From Punica granatum (taxonomy: Eukaryota; Streptophyta; Magnoliopsida; Myrtales; Lythraceae), in assembly GCF_007655135.1 (NCBI RefSeq), contig NC_045127.1, forward strand, positions 14,269,001 through 14,333,000: 64,000 nucleotides of DNA, written 5' to 3'. The position numbers and the translations under genes are program-made. Shown in pieces: positions 24,677-37,602 of the stretch (the stretch's first letter is position 1; the number at the start of each line of letters is the position of its first letter). Under the pieces are notes generated by a model. That model was not told where the DNA came from. It searched no databases and saw only the letters and a program-made list of their open reading frames with translations.

Positions 24677-24975
24677 GCTAATAAAATTCGGCCATGAAAC
24701 GTGCTAAACTGGAATTTAAGCAATCAAGCTTCAATATCATTAGATGTAGAAACGAATAAATAATGTTTTAGTCATGCCGTTATCTGCGTATGCAAACCGT
24801 GACGAAAATCTCACGTGGCGGCTGACATTGATATAATTTCGTTAAAATGTGAATTTTTTAAGTGCGATTGAGAACGACGTAGAAGAGAAAAAAAAAATTA
24901 CTTCCAAAATTTTTACTTTGTTTATTTACTAAATTGTATTCTACCCCCATTTAATTTCATTTTATTTTTCTCCTA
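24677..24975. other. Promoter side of the PPR gene, AT-rich
   Basis: No gene seen. It turns strongly AT-rich after about 24840. Confidence 0.4.
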
Positions 24976-25245
24976 TTTAACAATATAATAATTACTTTTT
25001 AATCTTTTAATTTAATTTAATAATAAATTTTCTAACATACATTTTTTAATCATTATTATAATTAATTTTTAATATTAAATTATTTCAACTATCAGTTACA
25101 TTTTCCTTAATTTAACAGAACAATCATTACTTTTTTATTTTCTTATTCAATTTAATAATAAATTTTATCACATACTTTTTTCTTAATCGTAATTACAATT
25201 AATTTTTTAATAATAAATATTCTCAATTATTTTTGTTTTCATCCC
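24976..25245. repeat. AT-rich tandem repeat, two copies of about 135 bp
   Basis: Copy A at 24976-25110 and copy B at 25111-25245. Both start TTTAACA and carry AATTTAATAATAAATTTT. Just downstream, CCAAACGCCACCTAAA resembles the end of a Tourist-like MITE, so the pair may be the interior of such an element. Confidence 0.65.
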
Positions 25246-25384
25246 GTAGAATTAAGTATAGTCAAATTCCATTCTGTTACCAAACGCCACCTAAATCATT
25301 TAGAAATTATTTATTTTTTGTCCCATTAGAGAATGTGATAACTTGCACAAATAATTAACGATCAAACATAAATATATATATATA

Positions 25385-25485
25385 AATTAACGTTGGAGGT
25401 GCTTTATCACTTAGAGGCCAACCCGGTTCGATTAGATTAATCGGGACCTAATTGGATTTTCAAATATCAAGGTTCTCACCAAAAA
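25385..25485 (+). mobile_element. SINE 3' fragment related to the 16751-16937 SINE
   Basis: Shared blocks include GCTTTATC(A/C)CTTAG, CGATTRGATTARTCGG and a tail TTCTCACCAAAAAA. The tRNA-like head is missing. Confidence 0.5.
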
Positions 25486-25502
25486 AGACATAAATATATA
25501 TA

Positions 25503-25677
25503 ATTTAAGGAAGCGAATTCAGTGCATTTGGCACTCGATCTTGATCCAACATTAAGAAGCTCCTGATTCTTCCCGACCGAAGAGATTTTAGGTTCGATAT
25601 CTAGTGTGATTGCCTATGACCCTTTAGATTTTTATTTATTGTATTAGGTCCATTGACCTTCCTTATAACCGAAAAAA
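25503..25677 (+). mobile_element. SINE-like element, family B, copy 1
   Basis: The head has AGTGCATTTGGCAC; the middle has the box-B-like AGGTTCGATATC; the 3' end is GTATTAGGTCCATTGACC and CCTTATAACCGAAAAAA. Related copies lie at 57228-57348, 57440-57598 (inverted), 58880-59055 and 59700-59840. Confidence 0.5.
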
Positions 25678-27373
25678 GAAGAAACACTCGATTCTTCTCA
25701 ATCGAATTTATTTATCCATTTATTTTCCTTTTTCCATCTCCTACTAAACCTATGAGTCTCGCCATGGTTGTTAGACTCGCGAGTCGAATAATAGAATTGC
25801 ACAATTCTACAATTCATAGGGAAATGGCAATTCCGATTTCACACCGGGAGTCGAAATCTTAGAATCGTAATTCTGATAACCTTATGTCTTGCTTATAAAA
25901 TGTAAAATTATATTCATAGAGCTTCCTGATTTAAACTAGCAGCGACTTTATCAACTATCGCATCACTCAGATGATATGCTGGAAGAGAGAGGAGAGATGA
26001 AGATATTAACCGGGAAGGTGATAAAAATGAGCATCAAGGACCACCAAAGACACGCCAACCCAAACCGACAGCTACCATTCACAAGCAGCAACGCCGCGAA
26101 GGGGAACATTCAATGGTCCGGTTGATTTAGGGCGCAGATTGACCTAGTAGAGTCGAACGGACATTACTCCAAAGTATATATATCATAGCTGATTTGGTGA
26201 ATCGCGTTTCGAACTTTGCGCGTCTAAAGAGCGAGTTTGGACCGAGGTATCTGACATTAACGACTGTTTATTTGGATGCTGCAACTACAAAGGTATAAAC
26301 AAAGCTTACAGTAAGCTCGAGGAGTTGTAATGCGCGGTTTTGGCAATCCAAGGCCTTTTATTTATTCTATTTTCTTTTTTTTATATCGCCTAAATTAGTC
26401 TGTATGTATGTATGTATATATATATATATATATATACATGCGTGTGTTGACCGAATAAAGAAAAGTGCCAGTTGCCACCATTTTCAAAAAGGGTAAGGCT
26501 TCCCCCTTTTTTAAAATAAAATAATAATAAAAATAAATAAATAATCAGAAAAATAGAAATATCCTGCACATAGTTTGGCATTTTGTCCAATTTCACCATT
26601 TTTAAAAATTACACCATATGGTACAATATTTCGTGCTTATTTCAAATCCAGCTCGTTATGATTTTTCTAATTTTACTGATGCAGGACACGCGTGGTTAGG
26701 CAATGCATCTATTCATGGCACATAATAGGTCCAACAATTATTCCACTGCATACGTCGGATAGAAAAATTGCAGTGTACCAAATTTGAAATTGAAAACTGA
26801 CCATTGTAACATATGGTAGAATTTTTAAAGGTTTGTATAAAATTTGCCAAAGGATCAAACTTTGGGTCATATTATGCTATTTTTCCAATTATTTATTGAA
26901 ATAATTTATTAATTTGAAAAAAAAAGGTATAAAAAAGTACAAAGTTGAGAAGAAACTGGGGAAGCATTATTCTGGAGAAAAGGGCAAAAGACGCACGCAA
27001 ATCCACGTGACACGGATAATAAACAAACTTTATCAAAAAATTTAAAAGAAAATAACGGGCAAAAATATTTTTTTAAAAATAATTTCCATTGCTTGCTTCA
27101 CAGCTTCTGTTCATACATGAAATGATACAGCACATTGCTACTAACAAATTCAATTCACCTTTGTGAAAAGAAAATTGGTTCATTATGTTCAGTGCCCTGA
27201 TTCCTTCTCCTCTTCTAGAGCTGATGATCAGATTAACAATTTCCACCCTAAAACAGCTTATAAGCATAAAAATTCTCCCAACTCCACAAAATTTCATTTT
27301 CTCAATGAAAATGAACAGCATGAACAAAGAATCCACCTCAAAATACAGATCTTCCCTCCCATCCCAGGCTCCC
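25678..27373. other. AT-rich intergenic DNA downstream of the PDLP gene
   Basis: No gene supported. A TGTA/TA microsatellite lies at about 26401-26437. Part of 27000-27373 is probably PDLP 3' UTR. Confidence 0.45.
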
Positions 27374-29689
27374 TCAAAAATCTGAAAAGACAGGAGATCG
27401 ATTTGTTAGTCGGTTGGTTATAATTATGTCAATAATGATCATGTCCCATGTGAAGGAATGGAAAAGCTCGAACATAATGTTGTGCTAAAGTTCATAATTG
27501 ATTGCATTCTGTAACAAATCCATCTGTTCCTTTTCCATTTCATTGTACCAAACGAACTTGAAAATTATGGGGAGCAGAATCAAAGAGATGAGTTTTGTAT
27601 GTCGTCCCATATACGTACCATCATGCTTCTTCAGCAAGTTTCTTGCGAATAGCAAGCAAATGATTAGAAAGCCGACTCCTGCAACCCCTCCTAGTATGAT
27701 GGCCACAGTCTTTCCCGTATTTTGCCCTGAACCTGATACCCGTCGAGCCCAACATCAGAGACCAGCATTTTGTATACCCATAATAATAATAAGTCAAAAA
27801 GAAACCAATAAGGAATTTCACTTGTCTTCATTTCCAAGAGAGAAAGAGCTATTATTCGGGTCCAGAAGCAAAAGACCTCATCAATCAATAATACGAAAGA
27901 AGACCCCACCAAGTAGCCTTACCAACACAAATGTACATGTTGATCATCGAACCAAATTATTTGGACCAAAGGGGAAAGCTGAACATAACAAAGTTTCAGA
28001 ATGGAAGTCACTAATGCTCTGACTAATAAGAGAATAACCAAGATTTCTCCACCAACTTTATTATTGAGTGATTCCGGCATTATTCTTCGACTTATCTGAT
28101 TGTATAGATGAAGATGATGCGAATATGAAAGAAAACTTAATGAGAAATGACACCAACAGCTGGCTTATTTGGACGCACATATAACTCAATCATTTAACTG
28201 CAGACGTCTTCCATTGTTTTGCTTCTGAAAACCTGTTCTGAGTTCTCCATCATTCCATTTTTCTCCTCTTAAATTATGACGAACGTCAATGAAAGAAAGA
28301 AACGAACTAGATTATCATCAGAAGACAATTCAGGCAATTACCACTGAAGCACACAAATAACCATATATAGAGCTTTGATCTCCCTGTCAACTTCAATCAA
28401 GTGAAATCACGGCAACTGTTTGCGAAAAGAAAATCCACCCTTCTAGCAGGAAATTCAATCAGCAAGTCCTGAGATTTCCCTATCAACTTTAGATACAAGA
28501 ATTTTCCTCAGGACAGACCCATTAGCACAAATTACCAGGGGAACCCAATCGAATTTGGGAATTACCTGATGGTGAAGAAGAGGATACTGAAGAAGACGAA
28601 GAACCCGGTGAAGAAGTGGATCTCATCGGGGCCCCATTCGGGTAGTAGTTGTAGCTTATGAAGCATTTGTGGAGATAAACTTGCCCTGAGATGGAGCTCC
28701 CGCACTCGACCTGGGCCCTCTGAACAGCGGTCTTAACGCAGTCTCCACAATCAGAGTCCCCAACATCCCCCTCGCACTGTGCCAACACGTACATCGACTG
28801 GTAGCTCGTGGTGTAGAATCCGTGGCCGCTCACCACTCCACTCTCCAACACCGAGAAAGCGGTATCCCTCCTTTCCTCGAACCCACTCCCAGCAACATTA
28901 GTCCCACCGCAGGTCTTGTACAACATTTCCATCCCTGAGGTGCCAAAATTCATGAGAAGACATGTAATAGCCGACCAAGCGGACGAGGTGAATGCACACT
29001 GGGAATCTACCATGGTCGCCATCCCATTTCTCAGAAGCTAAATCGCTACAGAAGATCCTATTTTGACTGAAATTGCTCAAAATTCATACTATTTCTCAAG
29101 AAAAATTGGAAAAAAAAATTTGCATTTTCCCATTTGCCCAAAAGAAAAAAAGATCAGATATTTTCAGAAATAAGTGAAAGAAAGGATGAAAATTTGTAAT
29201 CTCGAGCAATCTGAGGTAGTGAGAACAACAAATCAAGACAATGATATTGTTATCACCTGAGACCTGAACAAACCCAGCAACCTCGTAGAGGAGGTAACAG
29301 CCATAGAGCTGGACCCGGGCGGCGATGGTCTTGCCGCAGAGCTTGTCGGAGAGGATGGGGAGCCCACTGACGCAGCTGTAGCAGTCGGAGTTGGAGAGGT
29401 CCCCCCGGCACTGGAAGAGCCCGGTGATGTTGGTCTGGCCGCTGCCGGAGGTGGCCTTGAAGAACTTGGCCTTGGTGGACTGGGAGACCAGAGACCCGAA
29501 AAGGGCCGACAGAGCCTGCGAGTAGACCCCGGTGGGGTCCACGAATGCCTGCTTGGCACAGCCCTTGTAGACGAGGGCCTTGAAGTCCGTCGCAGACTCA
29601 GAAACCGGGGCGAGGCAGAGGAGGAGGAGGAGGGGCAAGAAGAAGAAGAAGGATAAGAACAGAGAATTGGGTCTGGTGGATGAGCCCAT
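27374..29689 (-). CDS. PDLP: Plasmodesmata-located protein (two DUF26 domains, one membrane span)
   Basis: Type I membrane protein of the PDLP family, which sits at plasmodesmata and regulates callose and cell-to-cell movement. Exons: 29689-29257, 28934-28566, 27726-27619 and 27381-27374, about 305 aa. Order: signal peptide (MGSSTRPNSLFLSFFFFLP onward, to about residue 32); first DUF26 with C-8x-C-2x-C as CRGDLSNSDCYSC; second with CEGDVGDSDCGDC; a Ser-rich linker; a membrane span (TVAIILGGVAGVGFLIICLL); and a short tail ending KKHDDF. The last coding exon is only 8 nt and supplies most of the final Asp, Phe and TGA. Exon 3 has two in-frame AG acceptors six bases apart. The ATG at 29689 is chosen because it opens the signal peptide. 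Closest by memory to Arabidopsis PDLP2/PDLP3. Confidence 0.93.
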
Positions 29690-30476
29690 TTCCTTTCCAA
29701 TGGGTTTTCTATGCTTTTCCTTCTCTGGTGGCTGGCAATGGTGACAGATCAAATCATGACTTGGGGTTTCTGTGCTATGGCTGCTGAGGGGGAGAGAGTT
29801 GGCTTTTGGTTCAGTGTCTCTCTGTGGTTTATTGATTTTCCTTTTTCTCTTTTCTTTCTTTTGGGGGTTGGGGATGAGGTGGGGCTGTGGGGTTTGGGGT
29901 TTGGGGGAGAGTGATGAGGAAGGATTTCTTTCTTCTGAGGGGGTTTGTGGTTGGGAGATTCAGTTTGCTTTTGGGTGATTGTGTAGATGCGCAGATGAAA
30001 GATGAGGAAGACGAGGCATCTTCTGTTTTAAGCTCAGTATGCGGTTTGCAGCGGAAGGGATGATTTTTTTTTTTTTTTTTGTGGTTGAATCAGTGGAAGG
30101 GAAGATGAACTTTACCATTTACCAGTATCAACATTTTATTTTCCCATTGTTTCTTTTTTCTCCGCTTTTTCCAAATTAAAAAAAAAAAGTTATCCTCATA
30201 AAGAGATACATAAAAGGAAATAAAGTGGAATAAAATTATTTTTCGCGTTCGATACTGTACTGTACACTCTTGCTCTTTTCCTCAATGAAAGATTATCGCG
30301 TGTCCTCAACTTCGGTTTTTTATTTTTATTTTTTTTATTTTAGTCGATAGGCTGTGTCCTCAACTCGTTTGTTGAGACAAACCATCATTTGATGCCAATT
30401 TGAGCTGCTTCCGGTAGATTTCAAGAAATTCGTCAGTGTAGAGGCGTTTTGCAGGTCGCACCACATCCTTCAATGA
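29690..30476. other. Promoter region of the PDLP gene
   Basis: TC- and T-rich DNA with no gene supported. A T run lies at about 30065-30080. Confidence 0.45.
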
Positions 30477-31160
30477 ATTTTGCGAACAATTTGGTCCTTA
30501 AAAAATTAATTAGCCAATAATTTGATCATCGAAAGATCAGTTCGACAACAATTTAGTCCTCAAAAGACCGTTTCGCCAAACAATTTAGTCCCGACATTAA
30601 TTGATCATCGGCGCCGTGACGATAATTTGACCTAAAAGCTGATATAGTAGAGGGATGAAACGATATTGTTCAGTTTAAGTGAGGTTGTGGATTTTTTTTA
30701 GGAGACATGGACGACTAAAATGATGTCATATAAGGTTTAAGGATTAAAAAAAATTAAATTTTCAATTGCCGTTAGTTAAAGATGTGTCATATCAACTTCA
30801 TTCCAAGTCAAATTATCGTCACGGCGTTGGCGATCAATTAATGTCAGGACTAAATTGTTTGGTGGAACAGTCTTTCAAAGGCCAAATTGTTGGTCAACTG
30901 ATGAGGTCCAAAATGTTAGGAAAATTCATCGAGGGACCAAATTATTGACAAAATTAATCCTTTGATGATCAAATTGTTGGTCAACTGATCTTTCGAGAAC
31001 TAAAATGTTGGCAAAATTCATGGAGGGATCAAATTGCTGGCAAAATTAATCTTTTGATGACTAAATTGTTGGCCAACTGATTTTTCGATGACCTTGGCAA
31101 AATTCATGTACCGAATTGTTGGCAAACTGATCTTTCGATGATCAAATTGAATGATTTCTC
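30477..31160. mobile_element. Fold-back (long inverted repeat) element with internal subrepeats
   Basis: The left arm (about 30477-30640) contains CCAAACAATTTAGTCC and GCCGTGACGATAATTTGAC. The right arm (about 30807-30965) is its reverse complement. Right of that, short units such as AAATTGTTGGCAAAATT and CAACTGATCTTTCGATG recur to about 31160. No open frame was found. Probably a non-autonomous DNA transposon; the superfamily is unclear. Confidence 0.6.
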
Positions 31161-31848
31161 TAATAACGATGTCAAAGTTTCATATAAAAGCCCAATCTAG
31201 TAATAGGATAACTTACAATTATACTCAGTTCAAAAAACTATCACCATGTAAGTGTATCTATAGTGAAACGCTAAAAAATGTCTCATGGTAGTATACAAAT
31301 CTCATCTATTGAGTTTTTCAACTTTTAATCTTGACCGTTGGTGATTTTTGTATTTTGCGCGTTATGCTATGGTCTTTCACATTTTCTCTTTGTGTATATT
31401 ATAAAGTCGTTCACGATTCGTCTTGCCACACGTGTCAATCACGTTGGACAATGTCATCCACTTTTAAACCAACCTAATAAACCAGATTATTAGCAAATCG
31501 AACAACCTGATTGAATAAAAAATTGTAAAATACTTTTGGAAAAAAAAACACTGGGCTTGCAAGAAGAAGAGGACGTCGGGGGAGGGAGTTGGCACTAACT
31601 AACTACTACCGCCTCAAGGGGGGGATTTGGGCCGCGGTGGCCGACATCGGATGGAGCCACTGCCTTGGCCCCCTTTTTTATTCTTCTTCTTCCTTGGAAG
31701 TGGTTATTCTATTAAAAAAATTGCTGGCTAATTCAAATGGCCGGACCGGTCTATTGAGTTGGTTTAACTTTTAGGATACGTGGATACTTCTCCTAAGGAC
31801 ACGTCATTGACCCAAAAAAATTGATGAATTTTAGTTGCAATCTAAATT
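31161..31848. other. Intergenic DNA left of the palindromic MITE
   Basis: No gene supported. Confidence 0.4.
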
Positions 31849-32213
31849 GGGTAAATTACAAAAAAAACTCAAATTTTGTAAAATGTCTCAATTTTATCCT
31901 AAATTTTGTTTTGTAACAAAAAAAACCATAAGTTTTCTAAAATGTCTCAAAAATGACATCCGTTATAACTTTCGTCAATTTTTGCTGCTGATGGTGGGTC
32001 CTTTTAACAGTCCATGTAGGTCACACGTAGGCTAGTGGGTCCCTTTAACAGTCCACGTAGGTCACACGTAGGCAAAAATTGACGGAAGTTATAACGGAGG
32101 TCATTTTTGAGACATTTTAGAAAACTTTTATGGTTTTTTTTGTTACAAAACAAAATTTAAGACAAAACTGAGACATTTTACAAAATTTGGATTTTTTTTT
32201 TTGTAATTTGCCC
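31849..32213. mobile_element. Palindromic Mutator-like MITE, copy 1 (365 bp)
   Basis: The ends are GGGTAAATTAC and GTAATTTGCCC. The arms are nearly perfect inverted repeats of about 130 bp. The 9-bp ATCTAAATT flanks both sides (31840-31848 and 32214-32222), which suits the Mutator superfamily. A sister copy sits at 56489-56850 with its centre in the opposite orientation. Confidence 0.85.
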
Positions 32214-32222
32214 ATCTAAATT

Positions 32223-33579
32223 TGTGAGGCGATTGAAACATTTATGTTTAAAAATGTATTTTTAATTTTTAAAGAACTTATTTTTTTGGTGAAGAAGAAA
32301 TATTTATTAATCTGTACACATAATATACATTAACCACCAAACGACACTACTCGCGCCTAACCCAGCCGCGACTTTGTCGGAGTCTATCCCAGCCATGACT
32401 CTGCCGGCATTTGTACTGGCCAGAAAACTATTGGGTTCATATCAACCCTTGTTAGTCAATTCGGCCCAGAAGAAAAATTAAAAAAAATCATGTGATCACA
32501 CCCATTATATCCCAAACAAATCGTACCCGGCACAAGACAGGACCGAACAACTATCGACGAACTAATTAGATTGAGGACACTTTCCCGTGGACACTAGGGT
32601 AGTGGATAGAACATCAAAAAGGTAGGTACCATCAGACTAAGTTGGTAAATCGTCGACGGTGAGCGTCTGGGTAGCCAGAGTTTTTCTTGGTAGAGAAGAG
32701 GTGGTGGCGACCGAAGAAGACTCTAGAGGTTCTAATGGGATAAGTAGCCATGGTACGGACCGAGCTGAGTTTGATCATCGTAATAGCTGAAGGCAATCAA
32801 CCAAGATGGAGGAGGATGGGTAGTGGAGTAGTTTGGAGCAACAATGATGGAGTAGATCTGCAACAAAAAACTTCAAAATGGACAACGAAGTGAAGCAACA
32901 AGCAGAGGAAAGAGGGAGATGGAGTCGAATTTAAGGATTAAGAACTGAGAGGCTGATAAAGACAGAGAAATGAGGGCAAAAGATCTATCATGGTACAAGA
33001 GAAGAAATTGTCGCCGGACATGCCTAGGCGAAGTTGGATGTGCCGGCGGAAGCAACAACTGTTTTGTTTTGGGAGTTGTTAGGGTTTTAGGGAGAGCACA
33101 CAGGATCGGGAGGGACTGATGCTTGAGCTATTTTGAAAGAACTTGTATGTGATAAAAAAAAGCTGAGTATCCCATTATGAAATATCTTTTTAGAGTCTGT
33201 GCAAGAATTTTCCTTATTGTGTAGATGATAAGTGATTTAATCAACACAAGTGATAGTTTTGGTTCCAATTGAATCTGATTTAAAGGCATATAGTTTACAA
33301 GTGATGTTACTTAAAGTGATCGTGGAATTTTTCAAGAAATATATTCAATAAATAGAAATATTACTTTGAAAATTGTTTTTAAAATTTGATAGCACACGTG
33401 AATTCTAAATAAATGGCAAAATCTATTAATTAATGAATCGAGATCAAACCCTCTCTGGGATGGAAACATGTTCCTAGCTGAAGAAAAGAGAAGGAAAAAA
33501 AAAAAAGGAGAAAAGTACAAAACCCCCTGTGGTTAGATGTTGCGACAAATTGAACCTTGTATATTTTTAAGGGATAACT
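32223..33579. other. Repeat-rich intergenic DNA without supported genes
   Basis: 32280-33110 is more GC-rich and resembles degraded transposon sequence, but no family motif could be read. Confidence 0.4.
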
Positions 33580-33985
33580 AATACCCGTGGTTTACTTTAT
33601 GAGACATAAAGAATATCACTTCTACTTTTTTATTCACTTTTGGTCCTCAACCGTTAACATTTTTTTACTTTCTGGTCCTAAACTTTTTTCTTTGTCATTT
33701 TTATCGTTAATTTTCAAGAATTTTTCACTTTAGTCCTACCGAAGGGAAGGAGAGGCTGGGGTCGCAAATCGGCGACCCCCACTCTAATCCCATGGTAGCT
33801 GATTAGCGACCCCAAGCCCTCCCTCCCTTCAGTAAGACTAAAGTGAAAAATTCTTGAATGTTGAGTATAAAAATAACAAAGGAAAAAGTTTAGGACAAAA
33901 AGTAAAACAAGTCAAAGATTGAGGAGCAAAAGTGAAGAAAAAAGTAACGGTGATGTACTTTATATCCCGTAGTGTGAATCACAAG
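33580..33985. mobile_element. Fold-back element with about 170-bp arms
   Basis: The left arm ends AATTTTTCACTTTAGTC and the right arm starts GACTAAAGTGAAAAATT; pairing continues outward through AAAGTTTAGGA-type sequence. The loop near 33770-33810 is itself GC-rich and self-complementary (GGGGTCGCAAATC against GATTAGCGACCCC). No coding. Confidence 0.65.
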
Positions 33986-35096
33986 GTGCTAATTGTCTCT
34001 TCAAAATCCCAACCCTTAATCATAATTGGATTTTTGTAATTTTTTCCCCCAAAAAAATGTTCCTTACGGTTAATTATATATTTTCAATATCTTTTTTTTT
34101 CCCCATTTGGTGGAAATGCAGACCCAGCTGCTTTTACTTTTTTTCGTTCTTGTCTACCTTTTTTTGTTTTGTTTTTGTTTTTGGGTAAGGGTTCATGTCT
34201 ACCATTTTAAAATATTTGAGTTGAAGGGAAAATATCAAATATGTACGACTTTTTCTTACACAATAGACAACTAGCCAGGGTTCATACTTGAACTGAACCA
34301 GCTTCAACATTACATTAAATGGATTTATCAAAAAAAAAAAAAAAACTACAGCTAGGAAGCTTATGAATGGAAACAAAGCATCTGAGCTGATTTGGTGCTA
34401 TGCATACAGTTGGTGATGTTTGACTAATCGCATGACATTTAAACCTTTTCTGGAATCGAGAGTTAGCGTATGGTCTTAGCATTTTAACATTACCTATTGA
34501 GAAATCGATGCATGTACAACAACTGTCATCGTCAGTTTGAAGTCAAGAGGTTTACTGCTTGACGTCATTATTGAAATTTTCTGTATACCTTTTATTTCCT
34601 TTTCCCCTATTCCTTACTTGCTCCATGGGCATCTCCTATAGAAGGAGAAACTAAATGCAAACCGGCATTTTGGGCGAGTAATATGCAAAAATCAATAAAA
34701 TAATCATTTGAAATATATTAAAAAATTATTTAATTCATTATAATACAAAATTTAATGTCTATTTACGAATCGAGAAGCATTTTATCTTTCTATAAAACTT
34801 TTAATGTTAAATTGCAATTTTATTATATAATAATGAAAACACCATCATTAGAATATCCACACATTCGAGAGATTTTATACCGCTAAGAATTATCAAAATG
34901 GAACTTCATGTTTCCAGTTTTAGTATTTTATATATTATAATTAGGTACAAGTCTACGCGCTCGGGTATAGAAAAATCAATTAAAATTAATATCCAAAATT
35001 TTTCTGAGAAATGCTCAATCCCGCAAGTATATTTTGTATTTAAAAAAATTATAATATGTGATTAGCGTTAAATAAGACACATATATTACATCAATT

Positions 35097-35097
35097 G

Positions 35098-35130
<33 letters not shown>
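35097..35130. repeat. (ATT)n microsatellite
   Basis: About eleven uninterrupted ATT units. Confidence 0.9.
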
Positions 35131-35134
<4 letters not shown>

Positions 35135-37128
35135 AAAGTTGAGACGCGATGCAGGAATGCACCACAATTTATTTTGTTTGGAGCTCGTGCTTTAGTGCCT
35201 TTTCGATTGTTTGAAAAATTTAATAATGCGCTTATCTAAATATCAATTTTTGAGTCATCCTCAGAGTCATTTTCGGGGGGCTAAACACTCCTTTTGGGAT
35301 ATAACAATTGATCTGCTCTCATATCATCATACAATACACACAAAACCTTCCCAACAAACATCTGGAAGTAGCATTTGCTTCCTTTCAACTCTTCACTCGA
35401 CATCCTACCCTCTAATTCTCAAACAAAATTTTAAGTTCCATATACTGGCTATGTTAGAAAAAAATGGGGTGGTATGTAAGCGTGATGATGGCTGTGCTGG
35501 AGGCAAGGTTTTAGGAGATAGCAGGAGAAGAGATAGTGGTGTTGGCTGAGGCACCTCCAAGGGAAGGTGGTGGTGGCAGCGGCAGCAAAGGAAGCTCATG
35601 AGTGATGGTTACTCTCGATAGCGGTAAAATCGTAGCTTACATTTCATGAAAGAGGGAACGGAACAAAGGGATGCTTTTAAAGTAAACTACGTACAAAGAT
35701 ATTTTTCTGGACTTCATAAAAGCGGAAATGGAGGGCTAAATGAATAAGACGACCTGCCTATACTCTAGATATATTAGTACATATTAAAGTACGACGGAAT
35801 ATGCCATGAAGATTTATTATATGAAAGTGTTAGCATTATATATTTTGCAGGCTCTTGTTTCCTTGATCTATGAAGTTGTAAAATTACTCCTGTCTCTCTT
35901 CTCAATTTATATATGTATGGTATTGTGAATGGTGTACCATATTGTGCAATATTTTACTATATGAAGTCATATTGTTTGATTAAATACCAATTGGAATAAT
36001 AATAAAAGTAATATTGAGAAAAAAATCTCCATAAATTATAAAATTTTCCAAAAATATTTAATTAATTAATACACCTGCGCAACCCGCATGCTTGCACTTA
36101 TAATTATTTAATAAATTTTGCTGAAAATCATTCGACTCGTGAGGTGTACAAAAATTAATTAAATGTAATATTTGGTGCTATTTCTAATTTCTCTGGTATA
36201 TCTAGTATTTTTCAGGGAAAAAGAACTTCTAAATGTTTATTTTATAAATCGAGAAAATTATTAATTTTTAGAAATTTTTAATCTTTATTTCCAATTATTA
36301 AATATAATAATCAATTATAATAATTTCATTATAATCAAGATTTTTAAAAAGGAAAAAGAATATGGTGGGTAGTATAATTAATTGATAGATTAACTGATTA
36401 TTTCTTGAGAGGATATTTTGTAATTCTCGAAAAAGTTTGAATGACTGCTCGTGAATCGATGAAACATATGAAAAAGTTTAAGGTTGATTCAGATATTGTA
36501 TATCAATCAAGTGTTGTAATATAAATAGGTCTGACTACTTTTTTGTTATCTTTATAATATACCCTTAACATTAATTGAGACGCATAAATTATATTAATTA
36601 ATTGATTATCCTAAAAATCTTTTAAGGAAGAGCTAGAGATTCACATAAAAAGTTGTATATGATACTTTTACGTATTTGTATTGATTGATTGATCAATTGC
36701 CATATATAGCTATTATGTTTTAACATGTTAAAATTTTCAACTGAGCTGTTAAGCAGTTTTAAAAAATGTATAAGGAGAGTCACCAGCTCCCCTTTATAGA
36801 GCTCAATAATCTATGGTCCTATCCGATATTAAGTTCCATTTAATACTCACCCTTGCACATAGCATGGCGCGAGCCAACTGTCAATGTTAGTTGGCATGCT
36901 AAGTAAGTTGTTGTGTTCATTAGACCATATATGGCAGGGCTACGAGAAAACTTCTGACTATGGCAAACCATTGTACTACTCATTAAGACTGCACATGAAA
37001 ATCATACGTCGAGTGCGAGCTTGAACACATAAGCAATCATATGAGTTCTATTACAGCGAATCAAGTAATGCTACTTAAGATTGTCCATAGTAGTTCTATA
37101 AGAAAAGAAAAACAAAAAAGAAATGGCC

Positions 37129-37132
<4 letters not shown>

Positions 37133-37177
<45 letters not shown>
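37133..37177. repeat. (TA)n microsatellite
   Basis: About 22 uninterrupted TA units; a likely site of length variation or assembly error. Confidence 0.9.
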
Positions 37178-37179
<2 letters not shown>

Positions 37180-37602
37180 TTATGAACAACACAGATTGTA
37201 TAATTGAGAGTGACGATGTTGGGAGTTGAGTGTATAATGTTATATTATCTGCCGGGGGATCCTGATCAGGTCGGTGGGTTGCTAGATCTCTTATTGAATC
37301 TTGTTGGTGGGCCAGTGTCCAGGAAACATGTGATGCTGTTTATTGTAGCCCAACATCTGAGTGTGTGAGGAATATTGTGTAATCCATAAGTTTATGGGAC
37401 CCTCAAAGGCTCAAGGTAACTCATGATCTTCATTGATTTATTTATTGCTGCAAGTTTGGCACGTTGATTTGATGTTTCATGGAGTCCATCGTTTCAAAAT
37501 TAGATTTTTTTTCCCTGTTGGGAAAGATAATAATTTATTGAAAACATACCAGACTACATCCGATGTCCACCTTGAAGAAGGTCGGCCAAGACAGAAGGAA
37601 AA

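Larger units (their letters stand above)
33986..37602. other. AT-rich intergenic DNA with microsatellites
   Basis: No gene supported. An open frame at 35211-35549 matches nothing known. ATT and TA microsatellites are listed separately. A 30-bp perfect direct repeat occurs at 37367-37396 and 37715-37744. Confidence 0.45.

Noticed and set aside
35211..35549. 112-codon plus-strand frame
   Set aside because: No family match that I recognise, AT-rich flanks, no start or splice support.
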